From: Planctomycetia bacterium | GTDB lineage: Bacteria > Planctomycetota > Planctomycetia > Pirellulales > UBA1268 | DNA length: 9,961 nucleotides | NCBI GenBank assembly: GCA_009926295.1 | Contig: RFPF01000095.1 | Span: 1-9,961, forward strand | Direction: 5' to 3' | In this document: positions 1-7,153 of the stretch, piece after piece | Layout of the letters: each line of letters opens with the position of its first letter | Numbering within the stretch: position 1 is the first letter of the stretch | The notes under the pieces: generated by a model | Seen by the model: the letters and a program-made list of their open reading frames with translations, nothing else | What the model was told of the DNA's origin: nothing | Databases searched by the model: none | Translations under genes and position numbers: made by a program

Positions 1-18
1 CTCCTGCACGTGCAGGAG
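1..18. repeat. 18-bp perfect palindrome inside the fusion gene
   Basis: Bases 1-9 and 10-18 are exact reverse complements with no spacer, centred on CACGTG. The palindrome lies in the coding frame and reads through without a stop. It touches the window edge, so it may be longer. No function can be assigned, and it may be chance in GC-rich coding DNA. Confidence 0.5.
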
Positions 19-1653
19 GCGACCTGCCCCGAGTGGGCCGCCCGGCTGCCCGCGGTCGTCGCCGCCTTCCGCGACCTGTGGTATCCCGACGCCCCGGGGG
101 CGGCCGCACTGCCGCGGTTCGCCGCGGGCTCCCCCGCACCCGGCACCGCGCTCTGCTTCACGGGCGGCGTCGATTCCTTCCACACGCTGCTCGCCGGTGG
201 GCAGCGTGTCGACACGCTCGTCTACGCGGTCGGCTACGACGTTTCGCTGCGCGACCGTCGACGTGCCGCGACCGTCGAGAAGGCGATCCGATCGATCGCG
301 GCCGAACTCGGCATCGATGCCGCGGTCATCCGCACGAATCTCCGCCGGCACCCGCTCGTCCGTGCGGCCCCCTGGCTTCGCACCTTCGGCGGCGCGATCG
401 CCGCGCTCGGCCACCTGCTCGGGGACCGCGCCGGTCGGCTGCTCACCTCGTCGGATGGCCTCGGCCTCGTGTCCGATGACGTGGGTTCGCGCCCCGACAC
501 CGACCCCCTCCTGGGATCCGCCACGCTCCGCATCACGCACGTCGCGGCCGGGGCCACGCGGCTGGAGAAGCTGCGGGCACTGGCCGCCGAGCCGCTCGCA
601 CGACGTCACCTCCGCGTGTGCTGGAAGAACGTCGGCCGCGACCTCAACTGCGGAGCGTGTGAGAAGTGCGTGCGCACGATGCTGTCGCTCGAGGCCGTCG
701 GTGCACTCGGGCGGTTCGGGGGTTTTCCGAGCCGCGGCGATCTCGTCGCGGCGATCGACGCCCTGCCGCCGCCGGAACCGGTGGTGACGGCCTTCTATCG
801 GGATCTTCTCCGCGAGGGCCTGCCGCCGGCCACCGCACGTGCCGTGAGGCGGCTGCTCGACCGCTCGCCCCGCGAATCGGCGGCGAGAGCGCCCCGGGCG
901 GCGCGGCCGCGTCGGCTGCTCCCCGTCGCGGCCTTCGCCCACGTCTTCGAGCCGCTCGTGGGAAGCCGCGTGGGCTACGTGCGTCCGCTGGGCAACGTGG
1001 GCGACGATCTCATCGAACTGGCGATGATCCAGCTGCTGGCGGAGTTCGGCATCCGCTGGGCGGTGTGGCGGCCGGGATCGAACGACGCCTGCGACGCGTT
1101 GGTGTTCGGAGGCGGCGGCAACATGGGCGAGCGGTATCGCAACAACCACGACCTGCGCACCGCGGCACTCGCCGCCGGCATCCCCCTCACGATCCTGCCC
1201 CAGTCGTTCACCGGCGTCGAGGATCGTCCCTTCGCGCGGGTCTACGTGCGCGAGCGTGAGAGCCTGCGGCTGTGCCCCGGGGGAATACTCGCCCCCGACC
1301 TCGCGCTCGGGCTCGCGTGGCCGGCGGCTCGACAGGCCACCCGCGACCTCGGCCTGTTCCTGCGGCGTGACCAGGAGCGATGCGGTCGCAAGCCGCTGGT
1401 GGCCCGCGACCCGGCCCGGATCTGCCGCACCCCCGCCGACTATCTCGCCCGCGCTGCGGACCATCGCCGCATCGTGACCGACCGGCTGCACTTCGCGATC
1501 GCGGGCCTGCACGCCGGCCGCGAAGTGACGCTCGTGGCCAACGACTACCACAAGAACCGATCCATGCACGCGACCTGGCTGGAGTCGCTCGGCTGCCGCT
1601 TCGCCGCATCCGTGGCCGAGGCGCTGGGCGGCCCGTCGGCCCGCGCCGCCTGA
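1..1653 (+). CDS. PP-loop ATPase (QueC/ExsB-like) fused to polysaccharide pyruvyl transferase, 5' partial
   Basis: The frame is open from the left edge, so the true start is probably outside the window; a GTG at 10 is the first in-frame start but is unlikely to be real. Numbering from base 1, residues 53-60 read FTGGVDSF, the PP-loop that binds and cleaves ATP to AMP and pyrophosphate. Cysteines 207, 217, 220 and 223 form a C-x9-C-x2-C-x2-C cluster like the zinc site of QueC. After an Arg/Ala-rich linker (about 285-305), the C-terminal half resembles the polysaccharide pyruvyl transferase family: GNVGDD at 331-336, GGGGNMG at 370-376, an LPQS strand, and TDRLH at 493-497 followed by a LHAGR segment. 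The second domain suggests transfer of pyruvyl ketal or a related group to a surface glycan. The role of the first is unknown; it could activate a carboxylate by adenylation. The stop lies 13 bases before the next gene, so co-transcription is likely. Confidence 0.85.
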   Translation, partial: LLHVQEATCPEWAARLPAVVAAFRDLWYPDAPGAAALPRFAAGSPAPGTALCFTGGVDSFHTLLAGGQRVDTLVYAVGYDVSLRDRRRAATVEKAIRSIAAELGIDAAVIRTNLRRHPLVRAAPWLRTFGGAIAALGHLLGDRAGRLLTSSDGLGLVSDDVGSRPDTDPLLGSATLRITHVAAGATRLEKLRALAAEPLARRHLRVCWKNVGRDLNCGACEKCVRTMLSLEAVGALGRFGGFPSRGDLVAAIDALPPPEPVVTAFYRDLLREGLPPATARAVRRLLDRSPRESAARAPRAARPRRLLPVAAFAHVFEPLVGSRVGYVRPLGNVGDDLIELAMIQLLAEFGIRWAVWRPGSNDACDALVFGGGGNMGERYRNNHDLRTAALAAGIPLTILPQSFTGVEDRPFARVYVRERESLRLCPGGILAPDLALGLAWPAARQATRDLGLFLRRDQERCGRKPLVARDPARICRTPADYLARAADHRRIVTDRLHFAIAGLHAGREVTLVANDYHKNRSMHATWLESLGCRFAASVAEALGGPSARAA

Positions 1654-1666
1654 GGAAACCGGCACG

Positions 1667-3532
1667 GTGGCACATCTGGCACTGATCGTCGATGACGACG
1701 TCGATCGCCGCGAGGCCTTCGTGTCCCGCATCCGCGGCACCTTCGCCGATCTCCCCGACGCGGCGGTGAGCGCGGCCCACGTCGGTGGCATGGCGTGCGT
1801 ATGGGCCTGCGGACCCCGGGCGCCGGTGAGTGTCCACCGCACCGACGGCCGGTTCGCGATCCTCATCGGCTACGGCATCGACGACGACGACCGCTGGATC
1901 ACGGCCGCCGACCTCGCCGAAAGCTGGCTCGGCGGCAACGCCGAACGCGGCATCTTCGACGGCTACCACGTCGGCGCAGTCTACGACGCGTGCCGCGGCC
2001 TCGCTGCCGCCGTCGATCCGTTCGGCCTCTTCCCGCTCTACCACGCCGAGGTGGGCCACGGTGCGGCGATCGTCGCCACCACGCCGGAGGCGTTCCGCTG
2101 CCACGGCGGCTTCGCCGAAACCATCGACAGGGAGGGGCTCGCGGGCATCCTGCTCGTGCACGGCCCGCTCTGCGACCGCCCGCTGCTGGCCGGCGTGCAG
2201 CGGACGCACCGCGGCCACCGGCTCTCGTGGCGGGCCGGGGAAGGCCTCGCCTCCCGGGCCGTCTATGAGCCGGCGGGCACGCCGCCGCCCGCGGGCGAAT
2301 CGGCGGCCGACACCCGCCGCCGGATCGATGCCGAGTTGATCCGTGCGATCCGCCGACATCGGCCCGCGCACGCCTCGACGTCGATGCTGCTTTCCGGCGG
2401 GCTCGATTCACGGCTCGTCGCCGGCTGCCTCGCCGAACTGGGCGCGCCGACGCGGGCGGTGATCCTCGGCCTGCCGGACGACTACGAGGTGCTCGCCGGC
2501 GCGGCCGTGGCGCGACGGCTCGACATGCCGCACACGATCGTCTCCACCGACTCGTGCGACGACCGGTTTCCGGCGCTCGCCCGCCGCATCGTGCGATTCG
2601 GACACCTCAATTCCGCCCCCGGCGGGGAGGATTTCGGACTCGGCCTGGCCGCGGCCGGCACGACCGATCCCTTTTTCTGGTCGGGCTTCGCGCTCGACTT
2701 CGCGTTCGAGCCGGTCTGGGCCGCGAACGGCGGCACACCCGGAGGCCCCGCGTGGTCCTTCGAGAAGCAGATGCGGCTCATGAACGCCTGGGGCGTGCCG
2801 CAGGCCGAATTGCCGGCACTGCTGGGCGACGATGGCGACGAACTCGTCGCTGCGATCATCGGCCGTTTCCGCGTTGCGTGCCTGGCCGGGCCCGAGGATC
2901 CAATGCTCCGCGCCAACGTCCTGCGCTGGGATCAGCGGGTGCGGAACCACGTCTCCACGGCCGTCCACCAGACGACGTTCGTCTCCTGGCCGCTCGTCCC
3001 GGCGACCGACCGGCGGCTGTTCACGGCCATCCTCGGGCTGGAGCCGGGCGTGTTCGCCGAACGTCGGCTCGAGCAGTCCATCCTCGTGGCCAGGCGGCCC
3101 GACCTCGCCGCGATCCCGCTCGACCGCAACTCGTTCCGCGAGCCGCTCCATGTCCCGATGACCCCCACGGCCCGCACGAATCCGCTGGTCGCGGCGGGAG
3201 GCCTCCGCCGGCTCGTCTCGTCGGGCCGCAGGCGGCTGCGGCGCTGGTACTGGCAGCGGCTGCGGGGTCGCGATCCGCGCCGCTACGAGCGGCTGTTCAA
3301 CGTCGACCACCCGCGCTGGCTCGCGGTGCGGCGCGAGGCCGAGCCGCTGCGCGGCCGCCTCCACGGCATGCTCGATGCCCGGGCGCTCGCCCGACTCCTC
3401 CCGATGCCGGACGCGAGGATGAGGCACGCCAATCCGGTGAATCACGGCGGCGCGACGAGGCTGCTCGCGGCGCTGGCACTCTGGACCGACCGGCCGACCG
3501 CTCCCGGCTGCATGCCGCGGAGATCGGCGTAG
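1667..3532 (+). CDS. Asparagine-synthase-like protein lacking the amidotransferase cysteine
   Basis: This 621-residue protein has the two-domain layout of glutamine-hydrolysing asparagine synthases. The N-terminal part resembles a class II glutamine amidotransferase domain, including DPFGLFPLYH near residues 117-126. However, the start reads MAHLALI and lacks the catalytic Cys normally exposed after Met1. The C-terminal part carries LLSGGLDSR at 241-249, an intact PP-loop for adenylating a carboxylate. The second conserved synthase loop, usually GxGxDE-like, appears here as SGFALDFAF and is degenerate. The GTG start at 1667 is supported by GAGGA at 1652-1656, which overlaps the previous stop and suggests translational coupling. 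Such homologues occur in polysaccharide and natural-product clusters, where they form amides or other acyl bonds rather than free asparagine. The substrate here is unknown; free ammonia or an amine would have to replace glutamine as nitrogen source. Confidence 0.82.
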   Translation: MAHLALIVDDDVDRREAFVSRIRGTFADLPDAAVSAAHVGGMACVWACGPRAPVSVHRTDGRFAILIGYGIDDDDRWITAADLAESWLGGNAERGIFDGYHVGAVYDACRGLAAAVDPFGLFPLYHAEVGHGAAIVATTPEAFRCHGGFAETIDREGLAGILLVHGPLCDRPLLAGVQRTHRGHRLSWRAGEGLASRAVYEPAGTPPPAGESAADTRRRIDAELIRAIRRHRPAHASTSMLLSGGLDSRLVAGCLAELGAPTRAVILGLPDDYEVLAGAAVARRLDMPHTIVSTDSCDDRFPALARRIVRFGHLNSAPGGEDFGLGLAAAGTTDPFFWSGFALDFAFEPVWAANGGTPGGPAWSFEKQMRLMNAWGVPQAELPALLGDDGDELVAAIIGRFRVACLAGPEDPMLRANVLRWDQRVRNHVSTAVHQTTFVSWPLVPATDRRLFTAILGLEPGVFAERRLEQSILVARRPDLAAIPLDRNSFREPLHVPMTPTARTNPLVAAGGLRRLVSSGRRRLRRWYWQRLRGRDPRRYERLFNVDHPRWLAVRREAEPLRGRLHGMLDARALARLLPMPDARMRHANPVNHGGATRLLAALALWTDRPTAPGCMPRRSA

Positions 3533-3554
3533 CGGCGGCCAACCGCCCGTCGTC

Positions 3555-4475
3555 CTACTTCATCCCGAACTTGTAGGACGGATTCCGGGGGTTGAAATCG
3601 TCGTCGGTGAAGCCGTTGTTCAACTTCACGTTCATGTAGGTGTACTCCTCCATCAGCAGCGGCTGCCCGCCCTGCTCCTGGGGCCAGTCGTAGGCCTCGT
3701 AGCGGACGGGGATCGTCAGCTCGTCGTCGATGAAGACACGCGCCTGATGGAAGCGGAAGTTGCGACGCGGCACAGGGTGCTTCACCTCGATGCAGGTGCA
3801 GACGCGGCCGTTCACCTTGGCGTTCGGATAGAAGTTGACCTCGCACTCGCCGAACTGCTTGTCGTGCTCGGCGACCTCGATGAGCCGCTTCGTGAGGTTC
3901 TCGATGCCGAGTTCCGTGATCGGATAGCGGTTGCCGGCCATCGCGAGCATGCTCTCAGGCTTGAGCGACACCGTGCCGATCATGGCGCGGACGCCGCTGC
4001 CGGCATGGGCGAGCATGTTCCCGTCGTTCTGGCCGTCGACGTAGATCACCTCCTGGCCCTTGACGGCGTCCGGGCCGAGGAATGAGAGGTAGACGCTGAA
4101 CGGGCGCTGGCGGATCTTTGCGAACATGTACTCGTGATCCTTGAGGTCCCTGTCGATCCGCTCGCGCTTGACCACGGTGCACGAGTAGTCGGTGACCTTC
4201 GTCTGGATGCCGGCGAGACCCTTCCTGGCGATCTCGAGCGCCGGCACGAGCGGATGGACCGCCGCCGCGGCCGCCGCCGCGTCGCCCGCATTCACGTTGC
4301 CCTGCGGCAGTCCGCCCTGAGGCACGAGGCCGGGGAACTGGCCTGGCTGGGCGCCAGGCTGGGCTGCGGCTGTGCCCTGGGCTTGGACGTGCAGCGACCG
4401 CGGGCCGCACATTACGACGAGCGCGATACACCCCGCGCCGATACTGCCCAGGATCTTCCATGCCCTCGGGGCCAT
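3555..4475 (-). CDS. DUF1571 family secreted protein
   Basis: This is a 306-residue protein of unknown function. The first 34 residues form a signal peptide: basic residues at 4 and 7, a hydrophobic stretch at about 8-23, and a probable cleavage site near VQA-Q around residue 32. A Pro/Gln/Gly-rich stretch and an alanine run (about 34-73) follow, then a folded domain from about 80 to the end. That domain resembles the DUF1571 family, abundant in planctomycetes: it begins with an ALEIARKGL helix, then TDYSCTVVKRER, and ends with a DWPQEQGG and EEYTYMNVKLN region. The start was placed at 4475 because a strong GGAGGAA lies 6 bases upstream; upstream in-frame ATGs at 4511 and 4490 lack such a site. 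It ends 22 bases from the convergent asparagine-synthase-like gene. It is probably periplasmic or envelope-associated, role unknown. Confidence 0.85.
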   Translation of the reverse strand: MAPRAWKILGSIGAGCIALVVMCGPRSLHVQAQGTAAAQPGAQPGQFPGLVPQGGLPQGNVNAGDAAAAAAAVHPLVPALEIARKGLAGIQTKVTDYSCTVVKRERIDRDLKDHEYMFAKIRQRPFSVYLSFLGPDAVKGQEVIYVDGQNDGNMLAHAGSGVRAMIGTVSLKPESMLAMAGNRYPITELGIENLTKRLIEVAEHDKQFGECEVNFYPNAKVNGRVCTCIEVKHPVPRRNFRFHQARVFIDDELTIPVRYEAYDWPQEQGGQPLLMEEYTYMNVKLNNGFTDDDFNPRNPSYKFGMK

Positions 4476-4481
4476 CTCGCA

Positions 4482-4488
4482 TTCCTCC
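4482..4488 (-). promoter_or_regulatory. Shine-Dalgarno site of the DUF1571 gene
   Basis: On the - strand this reads GGAGGAA, 6 bases before the ATG whose first base is 4475. It is the best ribosome-binding site in the window and decides the start of the DUF1571 gene over the two upstream ATG codons, one of which (first base 4490) overlaps the site. Confidence 0.75.
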
Positions 4489-4509
4489 ATGAATTTCGAT
4501 CGACCGCTC

Positions 4510-4547
4510 ATCGTTCATCGCCCCGCCCGCGGTGCGGCATGAACGAT
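4510..4547. repeat. 9-bp inverted repeat upstream of the DUF1571 gene
   Basis: ATCGTTCAT at 4510-4518 is matched exactly by ATGAACGAT at 4539-4547, with 20 bases between. It lies 35 bases upstream of the DUF1571 start codon, a position suited to an operator or to a hairpin in the mRNA leader. The arms are AT-richer than the surroundings. The function is inferred only from position. Confidence 0.45.
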
Positions 4548-4779
4548 CCCCGGCGCACCGGAACCGCCGGAAGATTCGTTGAGACCGGCCTCGGGCGGAT
4601 GTGGCGGCAGGGCGGGAGCATAGCGGGCCCTCCGTGGGCCGGCCATGCCATTTGGACGGCCGATTTTCCGCAGATTGCAGCCGCCCGGCAGAGCACCTTG
4701 CCGTCGCCCCCGGCCCAGACGATGCTCGGCTCGGGCCTGCCTCGGCGTCCGGGCGGCCCCCGCCCCACGAGCAGCCTCC

Positions 4780-5457
4780 ATGCCCCGTCCCGAAATCCTC
4801 GCGCCAGCCCGGGACGTGCGCGTGGTCTGCATCGAGTCGGCGCCGTTCAACGAGAACACGTACGTGGTGTTCCGGCCCGACTCCGCCGCCTGCCTCGTGA
4901 TTGACCCCGGATTCGAGCCGGGCCGCATCGTGGATGCGATCGATGTGCAATCGCTGGAGCCGGCGGCGATCCTGCTCACCCACGGCCACTCCGACCACAT
5001 CGCCGGCAACGCCGCCCTGCGTCGGCGCTGGCCGAGCCTGCCGATCCTCATCGGCCGCGGTGACGCCTCCAAGCTCGACGACCCCGCCGGCAACCTCTCC
5101 GGGAACTTCGGCCTCGCGCTGGTGAGCCCGGCGGCCGACCGCCTGCTCGACGACTCCGAGCGGCTCGAACTGGCCGGGCTCACGATCGATGTGCACGAGA
5201 TCCCCGGACACTCCTCCGGCCACGTCGTGTTCGTGCTCCCGGGCGAGGATCCGCCGCTGGTGTTTGCCGGCGACGTGCTGTTCCGCGAAAGCATCGGCCG
5301 CACCGACTTTCCCGACGGCGACTTTCCGACTCTCGCGGCCGGCATCCGCCGCCACCTCTACCATCTGCCCGACTCGACGATCGTGTTCCCCGGACACGGT
5401 CCGCACACGACCATCGGCCATGAGAAGAGACACAACCCGTTCGTGCCCGGCGCCTGA
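4780..5457 (+). CDS. MBL-fold metallo-hydrolase (glyoxalase II-like)
   Basis: This 225-residue protein has the full metal-binding set of the metallo-beta-lactamase fold: THGHSDH at 67-73, His144 in PGHSSGH, Asp165 in FAGDVLF and His206 in FPGHG. The SIGRTDFPDGD segment near 171-181 and the short length match the YcbL/GloB-like subgroup, which hydrolyses thioesters such as hydroxyacylglutathione. The true substrate cannot be read from sequence. The N-terminus has the usual NENTYVV strand at about 24-30. The ATG at 4780 was chosen because the family similarity begins right after it. The frame is open upstream to an ATG at 4645, but that extension is Arg/Pro-rich and looks non-coding. No clear Shine-Dalgarno site is seen. 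It is probably cytoplasmic. It lies 33 bases upstream of the acyltransferase gene and may share its transcript. Confidence 0.87.
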   Translation: MPRPEILAPARDVRVVCIESAPFNENTYVVFRPDSAACLVIDPGFEPGRIVDAIDVQSLEPAAILLTHGHSDHIAGNAALRRRWPSLPILIGRGDASKLDDPAGNLSGNFGLALVSPAADRLLDDSERLELAGLTIDVHEIPGHSSGHVVFVLPGEDPPLVFAGDVLFRESIGRTDFPDGDFPTLAAGIRRHLYHLPDSTIVFPGHGPHTTIGHEKRHNPFVPGA

Positions 5458-5490
5458 CGGTCCCCGGCGCATTGACCCATCCCTTCCCCC

Positions 5491-6189
5491 ATGCCGAAAC
5501 TAGCGGTCATGCTCTCGCCCGCCGACACGCCAACAACCCCCGCGCCCGCCGGGGCGGGCACCCACGACGGCCCCTCGGTGTTCTGCCGGGCGGCCGGGCT
5601 GTCGCTCGCGGCGCTCGCGCGGCTTCTGAGCGGCGCGAGCGTGCGTTGGATCGCCAGCCAGCCCGACACGTGCCAGCGCGTGTATTTCGCCAATCACACC
5701 AGCCACCTCGACGCGATCGTCATCTGGTCGTCGCTTCCGCAGGCCGTCCGGGAGCTCACCAGGCCGGTGGCCGCGAAGGACTACTGGCAGCGCGGGGTCG
5801 TCCGCCGCTGGCTGGCCCAGCAGGTATTCAACGCGATCCTCATCGACCGCACCGACATCAAGGTGCACCAGAGCCCGGTCGATCTCATGCTCCGCGAGAT
5901 CGGGATGACGAAGTCGCTGATCGTGTTTCCCGAGGGCGGCCGCAGCGTCACGGGTGAGATCGGGGAGTTCAAGAGCGGGCTCTACTACCTCGCCAAGAAG
6001 CGGCCCGACATCGAGCTCGTGCCGGTGCACATCGACAACCTCAACCGCGTCCTCCCCCGGGGCGAGTTTCTCCCCGTGCCGCTGCTGTCGTGCATCAGCT
6101 TCGGCCCACCCCTCTGGCTCGAGCGCGGCGAGGCGAAGGTGGACTTCCTCGAACGCGCGCGACGGGCCGTGATTGCCCTCAAGGAATGA
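5491..6189 (+). CDS. 1-acyl-sn-glycerol-3-phosphate acyltransferase family protein (PlsC-like)
   Basis: The 232-residue protein carries the PlsC acyltransferase motifs. NHTSHLD at 68-74 gives the catalytic His69-x4-Asp74, LIDR at 117-120 is the second block, and FPEGGRS at 146-152 is the glycerophosphate-binding block. A late LVPVHIDN segment matches the fourth. The family moves an acyl chain onto lysophosphatidate (or a related acceptor) to make phosphatidate at the inner face of the cytoplasmic membrane. A hydrophobic helix at about 34-49 could anchor the N-terminus. The ATG at 5491 is used; an alternative is the ATG at 5509, and neither has a clear ribosome-binding site. The stop lies 7 bases before the start of the cytidylyltransferase gene, whose enzyme would use phosphatidate, so the pair is functionally coherent. 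Confidence 0.87.
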   Translation: MPKLAVMLSPADTPTTPAPAGAGTHDGPSVFCRAAGLSLAALARLLSGASVRWIASQPDTCQRVYFANHTSHLDAIVIWSSLPQAVRELTRPVAAKDYWQRGVVRRWLAQQVFNAILIDRTDIKVHQSPVDLMLREIGMTKSLIVFPEGGRSVTGEIGEFKSGLYYLAKKRPDIELVPVHIDNLNRVLPRGEFLPVPLLSCISFGPPLWLERGEAKVDFLERARRAVIALKE

Positions 6190-6196
6190 GCCGCCG

Positions 6197-7153
6197 ATGA
6201 ACGACATCCGGACGATCGCGCTCGTCGCGGGAGTGCTCGGGCTGCTCGCCGTCGCGACCGCCGTGGGCCAGTTCCTCAAGCGGCATCCCGACCGCGGACT
6301 CGACCCCGCCGCGGTCGACACGTTCAACCTCAGGCTGCGGGGCTGGTGGATCATGTGCACGGTGCTGGCGGCGGCCTTCTGGCTGGGCACCACCGCGACA
6401 GTTGTGCTCTTCGGCCTGGTGTCGTTCTGGGCGTTGCGCGAGTTCATCACGCTCACGCCGACGCGGAAGGGGGACCATCGGGCGCTGTTTTGGGTGTTCT
6501 TCCTGTTCACGCCGCTCCATTACGTGCTCGTGGGTCTCAACCGCTACGACGTGTTCAGCGTGTTCCTGCCGGTCTACGCGACGCTGTTCGTGCTCGCCCG
6601 CGTCGCCTTCGCGGGCGACTACAAGCGGTTCCTCGAGCGCACGGCGAAGATCCAGGCCGGGCTCGTGGTCTGCGTCTACTGCCTCTCCTTCGCGCCCGCC
6701 CTCCTGCAGCTCCCGCTGGCAGGCGCGACGGACGGCGGCAACTTCCGGCTGCTCTTCTTCCTGATCCTTCTCGTCCAGTTCGCCGACTGCATGCAATACG
6801 TCTGGAGCCGGATGCTCGGCCGGCGGCTGGTGGCCGCATCGGTGAGCTCGAACCGCACGTGGGAGGGCCTGCTCGGCAGCGCCACCAGCACGGCCCTCCT
6901 CGCTGCGGCGCTGTGGTGGGCGGCGCCCCCGTTCGAGCCCTGGCAGGCGGCGCTGGCCGGGTTCGTGGTGGCCCTGATGGGGTTCGCGGGCGGCATGACG
7001 ATGTCGGCCATCAAGCGCGACCGCGGCGTGAAGGATTACGGCACGCTGGTGGTCGGGCACGGCGGCGTGCTCGACCGCATCGACTCGATCTGCTTCGCGG
7101 CGCCGGTCTTCTACCACCTCACGCAACTGTTCGCGGGGTGGGGATCAGCGTAG
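6197..7153 (+). CDS. cdsA: Phosphatidate cytidylyltransferase (CDP-diacylglycerol synthase)
   Basis: This 318-residue, multi-pass membrane protein ends with the CDP-diacylglycerol synthase signature. At 270-296 it shows SAIKR, then KD at 279-280, then GHGG at 287-290 and LDRID at 292-296. The enzyme makes CDP-diacylglycerol from phosphatidate and CTP. Several hydrophobic segments are visible, for example about 5-25, 50-76, 95-112, 118-134 and 150-175. One deviation is Val286 where E. coli CdsA has Pro in its PGHGG motif; related CdsA paralogues also show this, so activity is probably retained. The ATG at 6197 was preferred to an upstream in-frame ATG at 6173 that would overlap plsC; AAGGA lies at 6181-6185. 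The last 9 bases overlap the convergent peptidase gene. The symbol is by family and other paralogue names are possible. Confidence 0.88.
   Translation: MNDIRTIALVAGVLGLLAVATAVGQFLKRHPDRGLDPAAVDTFNLRLRGWWIMCTVLAAAFWLGTTATVVLFGLVSFWALREFITLTPTRKGDHRALFWVFFLFTPLHYVLVGLNRYDVFSVFLPVYATLFVLARVAFAGDYKRFLERTAKIQAGLVVCVYCLSFAPALLQLPLAGATDGGNFRLLFFLILLVQFADCMQYVWSRMLGRRLVAASVSSNRTWEGLLGSATSTALLAAALWWAAPPFEPWQAALAGFVVALMGFAGGMTMSAIKRDRGVKDYGTLVVGHGGVLDRIDSICFAAPVFYHLTQLFAGWGSA

Larger units (their letters stand above)
4476..4779. promoter_or_regulatory. Divergent intergenic region between DUF1571 and MBL-fold genes
   Basis: These 304 bases separate two divergent genes and should hold promoters for both. 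I see no convincing -35/-10 pair. What is visible is the Shine-Dalgarno site at 4482-4488, a 9-bp inverted repeat at 4510-4518/4539-4547, and a small 5-bp hairpin (4626-4630 with 4636-4640, loop of 5). Frames crossing the region are open but their translations are Arg/Pro/Ala-rich with no recognisable motif, so I do not call a gene here. Confidence 0.5.

Noticed and set aside
1208..3445. Two large - strand open frames (1208-2371 and 2408-3445)
   Set aside because: Both mirror the fusion and asparagine-synthase-like genes; their translations are Arg/Gly/Ala-rich with no domain.
3533..3554. Terminator between the convergent asparagine-synthase-like and DUF1571 genes
   Set aside because: The 22-base gap has no stem-loop followed by a T-run on either strand.
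4652..4680. Candidate promoter with TTGGAC as a -35 box before the MBL-fold gene
   Set aside because: No acceptable -10 box lies at 16-18 bases spacing.
4645..4779. N-terminal extension of the MBL-fold gene from an ATG at 4645
   Set aside because: The added 45 residues are Arg/Pro/Ala-rich with no motif, and the family begins at the ATG at 4780.
3955..5472. A 505-residue - strand open frame
   Set aside because: It is antisense to the MBL-fold gene and out of frame with the DUF1571 gene; long stop-free shadows are expected in DNA this GC-rich.
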